64,000 nucleotides of DNA from Azohydromonas aeria (GTDB lineage Bacteria > Pseudomonadota > Gammaproteobacteria > Burkholderiales > Burkholderiaceae_C): positions 1-64,000 of the forward strand of contig NZ_VIDQ01000004.1 in the NCBI RefSeq assembly GCF_009760915.1. Reading direction: 5' to 3'. Below, piece after piece: positions 1 to 9,273 of this stretch. The notes under the pieces were generated by a model. The model saw only the letters and a list, made by a program, of their open reading frames with translations, was not told the origin of the DNA and searched no databases. The translations under genes were made by a program, and so were the position numbers. Positions within the stretch are counted from its first letter, which is position 1, and each line of letters opens with the position of its first letter.

Positions 1-1117
1 CGGCGGCCGGCGCGGCTGGCGCCGCGGCACCGCCGGCCGACGCCGCGGGCCAGGACGCCGCCTCCAGCGGCGCCGTCTCGGCCGCGCGCGTCAGCGCCAG
101 CGCCTGCACCAGCGACTGGCGCACCGCCTGGTGCACGGCGCGGCTGTCGCGGAAGCGCACCTCGATCTTGGTCGGGTGCACGTTCACGTCCACCAGCTCC
201 GGCGCGATGTCCAGGAACAGCACGTAGGCCGGCTGGCGGCTGCCGTGGAGCTGGTCCTCGTAGGCCGAGCGCACCGCGTGGGCGATGAGCCGGTCGCGCA
301 CGAAGCGGCCGTTGACGTAGAGGTACTGCACGTCGGCGCGCGCGCGCGCGGCCTCGGGGCTGCCGGCGCGGCCCTCGATGCGCAGCGGCCCCATGGCGGC
401 CTGCACGCCGCGGCTGGCGGCGATGAAGTCGATGCCCAGCACCTCGCGCATGCGCTGCGTCAGCGCACTGTCCTCGGGCAGCAGCCCGGCGCCGGCGGCG
501 CGCCACTGCGCGGCGAGCTTGCCGTCGTGCCAGACAGAGAAGCCCACGTCCGGCCGCGCCAGCGCGTGGCGGCGCACGGCGTCCAGCGCGTGCGCGAACT
601 CGGTGCCCTCGCTCTTGAGGAACTTCCGGCGCGCGGGCGTGTTGAAGAACAGCTCGCGCACCTCGACGGTGGTGCCCACGCCGCGCGCGGCCGGGCTGAG
701 CTCGCCGGTGCGCGCGTCGAGCCGCTGCGCGTGCGCGCCTTCGGCCGGGCGGCTGGCGATGCACAGCTCCGCCACCGAGGCGATGGCCGCCAGCGCCTCG
801 CCGCGAAAGCCCATGCTGCGCACCTGCTCCAACTCGGTCAGCGAGGCGATCTTGCTGGTGGCGTGGCGCTTGACGGCCAGCGCCAGCTGCGCGGCCGGGA
901 TGCCGCAGCCGTCGTCCTCGACCACGATGGCGCGCAGCCCGCCGCCGGTCAGCCGCACCGTGACCTGCGAGGCGCCGGCGTCCAGCGCGTTGTCCACCAG
1001 CTCGCGCACCACCGAGGCCGGGCGCTCCACCACCTCGCCGGCGGCGATCTGGCTCACCAAAGCGTCAGGCAATTCACGGATCGGGCGGCGCGTCATCGCC
1101 TTGAGGGGGGCAGTCAT
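1..1117 (-). CDS. mutL: DNA mismatch repair protein MutL, N-terminal part (cut by window edge)
   Basis: The start codon is at 1117 and 372 residues are visible before the window ends. The protein is the GHKL ATPase that links MutS mismatch recognition to strand incision and UvrD loading. The N-terminal ATPase is complete. It carries the start motif [18 protein letters not shown], the ATP-binding stretch DNALDAGA, the loop DDGCGI and the motif [13 protein letters not shown]. The transducer domain follows with HPTKIEVRF near residue 320, and then the Ala/Pro-rich linker begins. The C-terminal dimerisation domain lies outside the window. MutL is divergent from the DedA gene with about 50 bp between the starts. 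amiC and tsaE lie a few kb away on the same strand, a remnant of the common tsaE-amiC-mutL order. Confidence 0.97.
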   Translation of the reverse strand, partial: MTAPLKAMTRRPIRELPDALVSQIAAGEVVERPASVVRELVDNALDAGASQVTVRLTGGGLRAIVVEDDGCGIPAAQLALAVKRHATSKIASLTELEQVRSMGFRGEALAAIASVAELCIASRPAEGAHAQRLDARTGELSPAARGVGTTVEVRELFFNTPARRKFLKSEGTEFAHALDAVRRHALARPDVGFSVWHDGKLAAQWRAAGAGLLPEDSALTQRMREVLGIDFIAASRGVQAAMGPLRIEGRAGSPEAARARADVQYLYVNGRFVRDRLIAHAVRSAYEDQLHGSRQPAYVLFLDIAPELVDVNVHPTKIEVRFRDSRAVHQAVRQSLVQALALTRAAETAPLEAASWPAASAGGAAAPAAPAA

Positions 1118-1167
1118 CAATGGGATTGTAGAAACCGGCACAGGGTCAACCCGGATAATGCGCGCCC

Positions 1168-1812
1168 ATGGAAATGTTCGCCCACCTCATCGATTTCATC
1201 CTGCACGTCGACAAGCACCTGATGGCTTTCGTGCAGGCCTATGGCGCGTGGGTGTACGCGCTGCTCTTCGCGATCGTCTTCGTGGAGACGGGCGTGGTGG
1301 TGATGCCCTTCCTGCCCGGGGACTCGCTGCTGTTCGTGGTGGGCGCGCTGTGCGGTCTGGGGCTGATGAGCCTGCCGCTGGCCATGACGCTGCTGTTCGT
1401 GGCGGCGATCCTGGGCGACCAGGTCAACTACAGCGTCGGGCGCTGGTTCGGCCCGCGCGTGTTCCGCTGGGAGGACTCGCGCTTCTTCAACAAGCGCGCC
1501 TTCGACCAGGCGCATGCCTTCTACGAGAAGCACGGCGGCATCACCATCGTGCTGGCGCGCTTCATGCCGTTCGTGCGCACCTTCGTGCCCTTCGTGGCCG
1601 GCGTGGCGGCAATGACCCGCGGCAAGTTCACGTTCTTCAACGTCACCGGCGCCGCCATCTGGGTCGGCTCGCTGACGCTGGCGGGCTACCTCTTCGGCAA
1701 CATCCCCTGGGTCCAGGCCAACCTGAACGTGATCATCTACGCCCTGATCCTCGTGCCCGGCGCGCTGGCGCTGTTCGGCGCGTGGAAGGCGCGGCGGGCC
1801 GAGGCGGCCTGA
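1168..1812 (+). CDS. DedA family (VTT domain) inner-membrane protein
   Basis: This 214-residue polytopic membrane protein belongs to the DedA/SNARE-associated family, whose members include undecaprenyl-phosphate and phospholipid transporters or scramblases. Visible family marks are the early acidic stretch [17 protein letters not shown] (residues about 37-53), the segment [13 protein letters not shown], and the basic [13 protein letters not shown] motif near residues 134-150 that is typical of DedA. Hydrophobic segments fit four or five membrane passes. The length matches the family. The exact substrate cannot be read from the sequence. The gene stands alone and is divergent from mutL. Confidence 0.93.
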   Translation: MEMFAHLIDFILHVDKHLMAFVQAYGAWVYALLFAIVFVETGVVVMPFLPGDSLLFVVGALCGLGLMSLPLAMTLLFVAAILGDQVNYSVGRWFGPRVFRWEDSRFFNKRAFDQAHAFYEKHGGITIVLARFMPFVRTFVPFVAGVAAMTRGKFTFFNVTGAAIWVGSLTLAGYLFGNIPWVQANLNVIIYALILVPGALALFGAWKARRAEAA

Positions 1813-1851
1813 ACCGGGCACCCGGCCGCGGGCCGGCGCGGCCCGGCGGCC

Positions 1852-2547
1852 TCAGCGGAAGGAGGGCCCCGCGCCCGGCTGCAGGCGGTGCTGCGCCAGC
1901 CCCAGCAGGGCCATCAGCGGCAGGCTCAGCTCCATGATCTCCTCCAGCGCCGACACCAGCACGTCCACGGTGACCGGCACGGACATGCCGAAGTCGTCGA
2001 TTGCGATGTTGACCATGCGGTCGAACACCTTGGACACCGCCATGGTGAAGCAGAAGCAGGCGATGGTCAGCGCCACGGGATCGCGCCGCACCGCGCGCCG
2101 CAACACCGGGCGCCAGAAGCGCAGCAGCAGGTAGCCGAGGGTGGCCACGGCGCCCAGCGCCAGCGGCGCGGCCACGAGCTTCTGGTGCAGCGGCGCGCCG
2201 TGCAGGTAGAAGCTGACCTTGAGCACGCTCATCCCGGTCCACGCCTTGTGCAGGTCCAGCTCGCGGGCGCCGAAGACGAGGAACGCGACGGACAGCAGCA
2301 CCAGCACCCGGGTCTCGTCCCGGGGCTGGCGCGCGGCCCACACCGCCGGCACCAGCAGGAAGTACAGCGCCGCCGTGCCGAGCTCGATTGGCGCGCCCTC
2401 GGCGAGCAGGGCGAACGCCTGCGCCGGCGGCAGCAGCATCCACACGGCCAGCGCCAGGGCCACGGCCGCCAGGAGCAGCCCGAATGCGGCATGGGGACGG
2501 GCGATCAGGGCCGGCTTGCGCACGGCGGGAAGGGGAAGGTGCTTCAT
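1852..2547 (-). CDS. Multipass membrane protein of unknown function
   Basis: I do not recognise a named family for this 231-residue protein. It has about six hydrophobic helices, roughly at residues 22-42, 55-75, 82-97, 133-152, 172-188 and 205-222. Charged residues lie in or next to helices: GARELDLHKAW near residue 95, FDRMVNIAIDDFG near residue 190, and ALEEIMELSLPLM near residue 210. Repeated acidic groups in membrane segments could bind a metal or carry protons, but that is inference. The gene points toward DedA and ends 39 bp from it. The upstream 254 bp, up to the end of amiC, shows no gene or RNA that I can identify. Confidence 0.7.
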   Translation of the reverse strand: MKHLPLPAVRKPALIARPHAAFGLLLAAVALALAVWMLLPPAQAFALLAEGAPIELGTAALYFLLVPAVWAARQPRDETRVLVLLSVAFLVFGARELDLHKAWTGMSVLKVSFYLHGAPLHQKLVAAPLALGAVATLGYLLLRFWRPVLRRAVRRDPVALTIACFCFTMAVSKVFDRMVNIAIDDFGMSVPVTVDVLVSALEEIMELSLPLMALLGLAQHRLQPGAGPSFR

Positions 2548-2801
2548 GGCGAAGGGGGAGCGGCCGGCGGTGCCGCGCGGCGGTGTCGGGGAATGCCACC
2601 CGCGCCGGAGGCCGGTGGGCCGGCGCGCGGCCTGTGCCGGGCGGCAGGGACGGGCGGCGTGCGCGGTCGCACTGCGGAACCCTTCATGTTACGGCGCGGA
2701 GCGGGCCTGCCCGGCCGGCGGGGTCTGCCGCCGCCGCGGCGCGCGGTACTTCTGCACGGTGCCGCGCCCGCGCCCGCGACGGGTGCGCGCCGCCGCGGGC
2801 C

Positions 2802-4223
2802 TCACAGCGCCCGGTTGCGCGCCAGCGGCGGGTTCTTGGCGAAGTAGCGCCGGATGCCCGTGGTCAGCGCCTTGACCAGCTCGGCGCGGTACTCCTCGCT
2901 GGCGAGCTTGCGCTCCTCTTCCGGGTTGGAGATGAAGGCCGTCTCCACCAGGATGCTCGGGATGTCGGGCGCCTTGAGCACCGCGAAGCCTGCCTGCTCG
3001 ACGTTGCGCTTGTGCAGCTTGCCGACCTTGCCGATCTGGCCCAGCACCTCGCTGCCGAGCTTCATGCTGTCCTCGATCTGCTTGGACGTGCTCATGTCCA
3101 GCAGCGCGCGCATCACGTGCGCGTCGCCGTGCCTGAAGTTGGCGCCGCCGACCAGGTCCGAGGCGTTCTCGCGCTGCGCCATCCAGCGCGCCGCGGCGCT
3201 GGACGCGCCCTTGTCGCTGAGCGCGAACACGCTGGCGCCGCGCGCCTCGGGCCGCATGAAGGCGTCGGCATGGATCGAGACGAACAGGTCGGCCCGCACC
3301 CGGCGCGCCTTCTGCACGCGCTCGCCCAGCGGTACGAAGTAGTCGTCGTCGCGCGTGAGCATCACGCGCATGCCGGGCACGGCGTTGAGCCGGTCGCGCA
3401 GCTGCAGCGCCACGGCCAGCACCACGTCCTTCTCCTTGAGCCCGCTGGGGCCGATGGCGCCCGGGTCCTCACCGCCGTGGCCGGGGTCCAGGGCGATGAC
3501 GATGAGCCGGTCGATCTTGCGCAGCTGCTCGGCCGTGGGCGGCGGCGGCGGCGCGGGCGTCATCGGCGCCTGCGCCACGGCAGCCGGCGGCGCGGCCGGA
3601 CGGGCCGGCGCGGCGGGCTTCGGCGCCGCGGCCACCGGCGGCGCGGCCGGGATGCCCGGGCGCTCCATGCGGCCGATGAACTCGCCCAGCGCGTCCTGCA
3701 CCGCGCGCGCGGCCTGCTCCTCGGCCTGCGTCTTCTCGCGCAGCAGCGCCAGCAGCGGGTCCGGCGCCCTGACCGGGTGCAGGTCGAACACCAGCCGGTG
3801 CTGGTAGGCCGCCACCGGCTCCAGGCGGAACTGCTGCGGGGCGGTGGCCTGCTTCAGGTCCACCACCAGCCGCACCGTGCGCGGCTGGTTCTGGCCCACG
3901 CGCACGCCGGCGATGAAGGGGTCGTCGGCGCGCACCTTGCCCACCAGCTCGCGCAGCTCGGGGCTGAGCTCCAGGCCGTCGATGTCGATCACGAGCCGGT
4001 CGGGGCCTTCCATGAGCTGGTGGCGCGCGGCCAGCGCCCGGTCGCTCTCGATCGTCACGCGCGTGTACTCGTCGGCCGGCCACACCCGCACGGCGACGAT
4101 GCCCGCGCCCCAGGCCAGCTCCGCGCCGCCCAGCAGCAGCGCCAGCGCGCCGCCGCGTTTCAACAAGTCACGCCGGGCGATGCCCGGCCCGGGGTGAGGG
4201 CGGCAGCTTGGCCCAAGGCTCAT
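2802..4223 (-). CDS. amiC: N-acetylmuramoyl-L-alanine amidase AmiC
   Basis: This 473-residue periplasmic amidase cleaves septal peptidoglycan during daughter-cell separation. The N-terminus has a twin-arginine signal (ARRDLLKR followed by a hydrophobic run ending WGA), as expected because AmiC is a Tat substrate. An AMIN domain follows (about residues 40-150, beginning VAVRVWPADEYTRV), then an Ala/Pro linker. The zinc-dependent amidase_3 domain runs from about residue 245 (IALDPGHGGEDPGA) through VSIHADA to ILVETAFISNPEE. The chosen start overlaps the tsaE stop codon (ATGA), indicating translational coupling. Longer in-frame extensions upstream lie inside tsaE and are rejected. Confidence 0.95.
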   Translation of the reverse strand: MSLGPSCRPHPGPGIARRDLLKRGGALALLLGGAELAWGAGIVAVRVWPADEYTRVTIESDRALAARHQLMEGPDRLVIDIDGLELSPELRELVGKVRADDPFIAGVRVGQNQPRTVRLVVDLKQATAPQQFRLEPVAAYQHRLVFDLHPVRAPDPLLALLREKTQAEEQAARAVQDALGEFIGRMERPGIPAAPPVAAAPKPAAPARPAAPPAAVAQAPMTPAPPPPPTAEQLRKIDRLIVIALDPGHGGEDPGAIGPSGLKEKDVVLAVALQLRDRLNAVPGMRVMLTRDDDYFVPLGERVQKARRVRADLFVSIHADAFMRPEARGASVFALSDKGASSAAARWMAQRENASDLVGGANFRHGDAHVMRALLDMSTSKQIEDSMKLGSEVLGQIGKVGKLHKRNVEQAGFAVLKAPDIPSILVETAFISNPEEERKLASEEYRAELVKALTTGIRRYFAKNPPLARNRAL

Positions 4224-4711
4224 GCCAGTTCCTCCAGCAGTTCCAGACCGCGCGCACTTTGCGCCTGCACCTGCACTTCGCGCGAGTCGTCGTCGCGGAT
4301 GCGCAACGCCAGCACCAGGTCCGCCACCGGCAGCACGCCCGCGGCCTTGTCGGGCCACTCGGCGATCTTGAGCCCCGGCGCGGCGAAGACGTCGCGAAAG
4401 CCCGCGTCCTCCCACTCGCGCGGGTCCTCGAAGCGGTAGAAGTCGAAATGCGAGATGGCCAGCCCGCGCGCCTCGTGCGGCTCCAGCACGGCGTAGCTCG
4501 GGCTCTTGATGCGCCCGGCCACGCCCAGGGCGCGCAGCAGGTGGCGCACGAAGGTGGTCTTGCCCGCGCCGAGCGGGCCGTGCAGCTCGACGAAGGCGTC
4601 GCGCAGCGCGGCCGACGCGGCCAGGCGCCGGGCGCAGGCCTCGGTATCGGCCTCGTCCGGCCAGTGGATGAGGCGGCTGCCTAGAATCTGGGGATGGGTT
4701 TGCAGGGTCAT
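4220..4711 (-). CDS. tsaE: tRNA threonylcarbamoyladenosine biosynthesis ATPase TsaE
   Basis: TsaE is the small P-loop ATPase that drives the TsaB-TsaD-TsaE complex making t6A37 in ANN-decoding tRNAs. The 163-residue protein has the Walker A motif GPLGAGKTTFVR near residue 45, the family segment IKSPSYAVLE, and the Walker B-like HFDFYRFEDP. Its stop overlaps the amiC start by ATGA. The start chosen at 4711 lies inside the first codons of queG on the other strand, so the two genes overlap head to head by 18 bp. No other ATG would keep the full domain. Confidence 0.95.
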   Translation of the reverse strand: MTLQTHPQILGSRLIHWPDEADTEACARRLAASAALRDAFVELHGPLGAGKTTFVRHLLRALGVAGRIKSPSYAVLEPHEARGLAISHFDFYRFEDPREWEDAGFRDVFAAPGLKIAEWPDKAAGVLPVADLVLALRIRDDDSREVQVQAQSARGLELLEELA

Positions 4712-5803
4712 GAAGCGCTCGCGTTGCTGGAGCTGGAGCAGCTGCGCGGCTGGGCGCGCGACCTGGGATTTTCCCAGATCGGCATCAGCGGCGTCGACCT
4801 GGCGCAGGCCGAGCCGGGCCTGCAGGCCTGGCTGGCGGCCGGCTTCCACGGCTCGATGCACTACATGGCTGCGCACGGCATGAAGCGCGCGCGGCCCGCG
4901 GAGCTGGTGCCCGGCACCGTCAGCGTGATCACGGCGCGCATGGACTACCTGCCGCGCACGGCCCCCGATGGTTGGCAGCGCATCGAGTTCGAGCGCCTGC
5001 AGCGCCCGCTCGACGCCGGCGTGTCGCTCTACGCCCGCGGCCGCGACTACCACAAGGTGCTGCGCGCGCGGCTGCAGAAGCTGGCTGATCGCGTGGCGGC
5101 GGCGGTGGGCCCCTTCGGCCACCGCGTCTTCACCGACTCCGCGCCGGTGCTGGAGGTCGAGCTGGCCACGCGCAGCGGCCTGGGCTGGCGCGGGCGCCAC
5201 ACGCTCACGCTCGCGCGCGACGCGGGCTCCACCTTCTTCCTGGGCGAGATCTTCATTGACCTCGCACTGCCCGAAAGCGAGCCGGCGCAAGCTCACTGCG
5301 GCGCCTGCACCGCGTGCCTGGACGCGTGTCCCACGGGCGCCATCGTCGCGCCGTACCGGCTCGACGCGCGGCGCTGCATCTCGTACCTGACCATCGAGCA
5401 CGACGGTCCGATTCCCGAAGAAATGCGGCCGCTGCTGGGCAACCGCATCTACGGCTGCGACGACTGCCAGCTGGCCTGCCCGTGGAACAAGTTCGCGCAG
5501 CGCGCGACGCTGCCCGACTTCGACGTGCGCCCGCATTTCGAGGCGCCCACGCTGCTGGCGCTGTGGGGCTGGGGCGAGGCGGAGTTCCTGTCGCGCACCG
5601 AGGGCAGCCCGATCCGGCGCATCGGCTTCGACCGTTGGCAGCGCAACCTCGCGGTGGCGCTGGGCAACGCGCTGCGCGCGGGGCTGGAGGAGGGCGACGC
5701 GCGGGCGGTGGCGGCGGCACTGCAGGGCCGGCGCGAGAGCGCTTCGGAGCTGGTGCGCAGGCACATCGACTGGGCGCTGCCGCCCGCGGCCGTGACGCCG
5801 TGA
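4694..5803 (+). CDS. queG: Epoxyqueuosine reductase QueG
   Basis: QueG performs the last step of queuosine synthesis, reducing epoxyqueuosine to queuosine in the tRNA wobble position with cobalamin and iron-sulfur clusters. The 369-residue protein matches the family length. The first 4Fe-4S motif is CGACTACLDACPTGAI at about residue 202, and the second is CDDCQLACPW at about residue 254. The N-terminal cobalamin-binding part contains ALGFSQIGI-like and SVITARMDY segments. Its first six codons overlap the start of tsaE on the opposite strand, so transcripts from one promoter must cross the other gene's start. Confidence 0.96.
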   Translation: MGLQGHEALALLELEQLRGWARDLGFSQIGISGVDLAQAEPGLQAWLAAGFHGSMHYMAAHGMKRARPAELVPGTVSVITARMDYLPRTAPDGWQRIEFERLQRPLDAGVSLYARGRDYHKVLRARLQKLADRVAAAVGPFGHRVFTDSAPVLEVELATRSGLGWRGRHTLTLARDAGSTFFLGEIFIDLALPESEPAQAHCGACTACLDACPTGAIVAPYRLDARRCISYLTIEHDGPIPEEMRPLLGNRIYGCDDCQLACPWNKFAQRATLPDFDVRPHFEAPTLLALWGWGEAEFLSRTEGSPIRRIGFDRWQRNLAVALGNALRAGLEEGDARAVAAALQGRRESASELVRRHIDWALPPAAVTP

Positions 5804-5824
5804 CGCCGTCACCGCGCGCGGCGG

Positions 5825-7066
5825 CTAGGCTCTCAACAGCCGGTACACGTTCTCCAGCCGGTTCCAGCCGTGGTTGGCCAGGACCTGGCCCATCTGCTGC
5901 GTGAAGATGCCGTCGTGCTGGAAATGCCTGCAGAACAGTTGCACGGCCCTGGCCAGGGCCTTGCCGTCCGGCAGCTCTTCGCCGGCGTTGCAGCGGGCGG
6001 CCAGCACCAGGCGCAGCAGGGTGAAGCGGAAGATCAGCACCAGGTAATGCTGGTAAGGCGATGCCCCGTTGAAAGGAAACAGCTCGCGGAACAGCTCGTT
6101 GAGCACGTAGTGCTGCAGTAACCCCGGGGCCGCCGCCGCCATGGCCTGGTCCAGGCGGCCGATGCCGCGACCGTAATGCTCAATGAGCTGCTGCGGGCCG
6201 ATGTCCGCTGTTGCCTGGCCGGCGCCCAGGCCCTGCAAGACGAAATGAAAGGACGCCCGCTGCGCAGCGGGCACCCTGTCCTGGACCGTGTTCTGCCACA
6301 GCAGCCATGACGTCCGGGCCTGGACGGCATGGTCGGGCTGCAGCTGCCCGAGTGCCTCGCCGACGAGGCCGTTCTCGACGATGAGGACGTAACTTTTCAG
6401 CAGGGCCGGCACGTCGGCCTGGCCGCCTTGCGCCAGGCTGCAGCTCAGGGCCTCGCAGAATCCGCCGAGGACCGCCAGCTTCTGCCACAGCTCCAGGCCC
6501 TGGGTCTGCATCAGCTGGATGCAGTAGATGCGGATCTCGCTCATCAGCTCGACCGGCAGGCCGTGCCTGGCGCCGGGCTGTTCCAGGACCTCCGTCCGCA
6601 GCGTGGCCGGCTCCTCCACGAATTCGAAGGCATCCGCCGCGAGCAAGGCCTGCCGCGCGGCTTCCGGGCAGGACAGCGTCAGCGCCTGCTCATGCTGGCC
6701 CGCGAACAGCCTGGAAACGCGCGGATAGGCATGGCAGGTGTTGGAAAGGTAAGTGGCGCCCAGCGACTTCTGGACGCAGCACAGGTGGTTTTCCAGGAGC
6801 GGGCATGCCTGGGTGTCGGGGTGGAGCCGAATGCTCGCGGGGCTGGCCTCGCCGGCGGGAGCCGTCCGCTGCTGCAGGTGTGCGGCAAGGCGGTGGCGCA
6901 GTCCTGCATCTTCGAGCTGCTGCCAGGCGTCGAGGGTTGTCCTGTCAACGGTGATGACCCAGTCCTTGCAACAGCTGTCTTCGCATTCGGCGCCGATGCA
7001 GCTGAAGCGGCTGACGTAACGGGGCCTCAGTGCCTGGATGGTGCGTTCGGGATGGAGTTCGCTCAT
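5825..7066 (-). CDS. fliB: FliB-type flagellin lysine-N-methylase
   Basis: This 413-residue protein carries the FliB Cys signature near the N-terminus (FSCIGAECEDSCCKDW, residues 21-36). A second Cys group follows at ACPLLENHLCCVQKSLG, then TCHAYPRV. FliB proteins methylate surface lysines of flagellin, probably by a radical or Fe-S mechanism. No flagellar genes are in this window, so the substrate is not shown by context. Base composition looks lower in GC than neighbouring genes: 33 of 60 bases are G or C at 6061-6120. The gene converges on queG. A recent acquisition is possible. Confidence 0.85.
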   Translation of the reverse strand: MSELHPERTIQALRPRYVSRFSCIGAECEDSCCKDWVITVDRTTLDAWQQLEDAGLRHRLAAHLQQRTAPAGEASPASIRLHPDTQACPLLENHLCCVQKSLGATYLSNTCHAYPRVSRLFAGQHEQALTLSCPEAARQALLAADAFEFVEEPATLRTEVLEQPGARHGLPVELMSEIRIYCIQLMQTQGLELWQKLAVLGGFCEALSCSLAQGGQADVPALLKSYVLIVENGLVGEALGQLQPDHAVQARTSWLLWQNTVQDRVPAAQRASFHFVLQGLGAGQATADIGPQQLIEHYGRGIGRLDQAMAAAAPGLLQHYVLNELFRELFPFNGASPYQHYLVLIFRFTLLRLVLAARCNAGEELPDGKALARAVQLFCRHFQHDGIFTQQMGQVLANHGWNRLENVYRLLRA

Positions 7067-7208
7067 GCAAGGAAGGCTTCAGCAGTTGGGCTGAACGAGC
7101 CTGGATGGTTTTCGGCTCCTTTCCTGGAGCGGCACAGGTTCACCGGCCAGGGTGGCCGTGACTTTGTACCGCGCTTTCATGCGGCGCCAGCGGTCGCGGG
7201 CCGGCGCT

Positions 7209-8114
7209 TCAGCCCTGCAGCCGCGCCAGCATCCACAGCGCCAGCGGCACGCTGACCATGCCGAGCAGGGTGGAGACGGTCACCAGTCCCGCGACGAAGC
7301 CCGGGTGCCCGCCCAGCCGCGCCGCGAGCACGTAGCAGGTCGAGGCCGTGGGCAGTGCGGCGAAGGCCACCACGACGAGCTGCTGCACCGGCGGCAGGCC
7401 CATGAGCTGCACCAGTGCCAGCGCGAAGAGCGGCAGCACGGCGTGGCGGATCGAGAGGAGGGCCGTGGCCAGCCGCGGCGCCTCGCGCAGCGCGCCCAGC
7501 TGCAGCCCGGCGCCCACGGCCATCAGGCCCAGCGGCAGCGCGGCCGTGCCGACGCGGTGCAGCGTCACGGCCACGGCATCCGGGAACTTCAGCCCGATGA
7601 GGTTGCCGGCCAGGCCGGCCACGGTGCTCAGGATCAGCGGGTTGCGCAGCAGCTCGCGCCCGAAGTGCTGCCCGCCGTGGCGCGCCAGCGGCCACACCGC
7701 CGCCACGTTGCACAGCGGCACGCAAAACGCGATCACCAGCGCGATGGCCGCCACCGCCGGCGCGCCGCCCAGCCGCTCGGCCAGCGCCAGCCCGATGTAG
7801 GAGTTGAAGCGGAAGGCCGTCTGCGCGCCCGAGGCGTGCGCGACGCGGTCCACGCCGCGCAGCAGGCCCAGCGCGTAGGCCAGCACGATGCCGCAGCCCA
7901 CCACCGCCAGGCCGCTGAACACGAGGGACAGCATCGCGCCGGGCTGCAGCGGGTTGCGCACGATGGCGTTGAACAGCAGCACCGGGAACAACAGGTAGTA
8001 CACCAGCCGCTCGGTCGCCTCCCACACCGGGCGGTTGAGCGCCGTGTAGCGGCAGATCAGGAAGCCCGTGGCGATCAGCAGGAAATCGGGGAGCAGCAGC
8101 AGGGCCTCGTTCAT
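7209..8114 (-). CDS. AEC-family (auxin efflux carrier-like) transporter
   Basis: This 301-residue membrane protein belongs to the AEC family, which includes malonate, malate and other organic-anion permeases. It has the typical inverted two-times-five helix layout. The N-terminal half starts MNEALLLLPDFLLIATGFLI and contains AFRFNSYIGLALAERLGG. The C-terminal half contains VAFAALPTASTCYVLAARLGG and VSTLLGMVSVPLALW, both strong family marks. The start at 8114 gives the usual family length; the longer open frame upstream is antisense to the next gene. The substrate is unknown. It is divergent from the Bug receptor gene. Confidence 0.9.
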   Translation of the reverse strand: MNEALLLLPDFLLIATGFLICRYTALNRPVWEATERLVYYLLFPVLLFNAIVRNPLQPGAMLSLVFSGLAVVGCGIVLAYALGLLRGVDRVAHASGAQTAFRFNSYIGLALAERLGGAPAVAAIALVIAFCVPLCNVAAVWPLARHGGQHFGRELLRNPLILSTVAGLAGNLIGLKFPDAVAVTLHRVGTAALPLGLMAVGAGLQLGALREAPRLATALLSIRHAVLPLFALALVQLMGLPPVQQLVVVAFAALPTASTCYVLAARLGGHPGFVAGLVTVSTLLGMVSVPLALWMLARLQG

Positions 8115-8288
8115 CGCCGGGAGTGTGCGCGCGCGGCCTTTCACCGGCAGGGCCGATGGCCGCTTGCGCGCCACGTGCCGGCCCGCGATGCGGGACGGCC
8201 CGCTGCGCCGGCCGGGCACCGGTAACCATCGGCCACAATGGCCCGGGCGCCGGGCGGTCCGGCCCAACGATGAGACGGAGACAACGCA

Positions 8289-9272
8289 GTGATGAACAGA
8301 ACACGTCTGCGCCTGCTGGGCGCGCTGCTGGGGCTGGCCGCGGCCGGCCCGGCCACGGTGGCGGCGCAGCAGGCTTATCCGGTGAAGCCCGTGCGGCTGG
8401 TCGTGCCCTTCGCGCCGGGCGGCACCACCGACATCGTCGCGCGCACCGTCTCCGACAAGCTCGGCGCGGCGCTGGGCGCCACCGTCGTGGTCGAGAACAA
8501 GGCCGGCGGCGGCGGCATCGTCGGCGCGCAGGAGCTGGTGCGCGCGGCGCCCGACGGCTACACGCTGGGCATCGCCACCGTCTCCACCACGGCGGCCAAC
8601 CCGGCCATCAACCCGCGCACCGGCTACAACCCGCTGGCCGACTTCACGCCCATCACCAACCTCGCGGCCACGCCCAACCTGATCGCGGTGCACCCGAGCT
8701 TCCCGGCGAAGAACTATGCGGACTTCCTCGACGTGCTCAAGAAGAGCCCGGGCAAGTTCAGCTACTCCAGCTCCGGCACCGGCGGCATCGGCCACCTGCA
8801 GACCGAGCTGTGGAAGAGCCTCACGGGCGTCTTCATCACCCACATACCGTACCGCGGCGCCGGCCCCGCGCTCAACGACACGGTGGCGGGGCAGGTGCTG
8901 ATCATGTTCGACAACATGCCCTCGGCGCTGCCCTTCGTGAGGGAAGGCAAGCTCGTGCCCATCGTGGTGGCGGCTCCGCAGCGCCTGGCCATCCTGCCCA
9001 ACGTGCCGACCTTCAAGGAAGTCGGCCTGGAGCCGGTCAACCGCATGGCCTACTACGGCATCGTCGGGCCGAAGAACCTGCCCAGGGACATCGTGGACAA
9101 GGTCCATGCCGCGGCGAAGCAGGCACTGGCCGACCCGGCCGTGAGGAAGCGCATCGAGGACACCGGCTCGCTGGTCGTGGGCAACACGCCCGAGCAGTTC
9201 GCCGAGCAGATCCGCGCCGAGTTCGAGGTCTACAAGGGCGTGGTCGCGCGCCAGAACCTGCGCCTGGAGTGA
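8289..9272 (+). CDS. Bug-family (TctC-like) periplasmic solute receptor
   Basis: This 327-residue protein is a tripartite tricarboxylate transporter receptor of the Bug family, which is greatly expanded in Burkholderiales. It has a cleavable signal peptide ending near [10 protein letters not shown]. Family motifs are [40 protein letters not shown] and [12 protein letters not shown]. Translation may start at GTG 8289 or at the adjacent ATG 8292. No TctA or TctB membrane genes are nearby, so it is an orphan receptor that would share a transporter encoded elsewhere. Its stop codon is directly followed by the xerD GTG start. Confidence 0.93.
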   Translation: MMNRTRLRLLGALLGLAAAGPATVAAQQAYPVKPVRLVVPFAPGGTTDIVARTVSDKLGAALGATVVVENKAGGGGIVGAQELVRAAPDGYTLGIATVSTTAANPAINPRTGYNPLADFTPITNLAATPNLIAVHPSFPAKNYADFLDVLKKSPGKFSYSSSGTGGIGHLQTELWKSLTGVFITHIPYRGAGPALNDTVAGQVLIMFDNMPSALPFVREGKLVPIVVAAPQRLAILPNVPTFKEVGLEPVNRMAYYGIVGPKNLPRDIVDKVHAAAKQALADPAVRKRIEDTGSLVVGNTPEQFAEQIRAEFEVYKGVVARQNLRLE

Positions 9273-9273
9273 A

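Noticed and set aside
2548-2801. A small gene or tRNA between the membrane protein and amiC
   Set aside because: Frames here lack start, ribosome binding site or domain support, and no cloverleaf could be drawn by eye.
4220-5812. Long minus-strand frames running far upstream of real genes, such as those extending tsaE, the AEC transporter (to 9422), the amino-acid receptor (to 14122), kdsA (to 21365), Anbu (to 25177) and nasA (43436-47257, another frame)
   Set aside because: They are antisense or out-of-frame shadows of well-supported genes in very high-GC DNA; their translations are Arg/Ala/Gly/His-rich with no domain.
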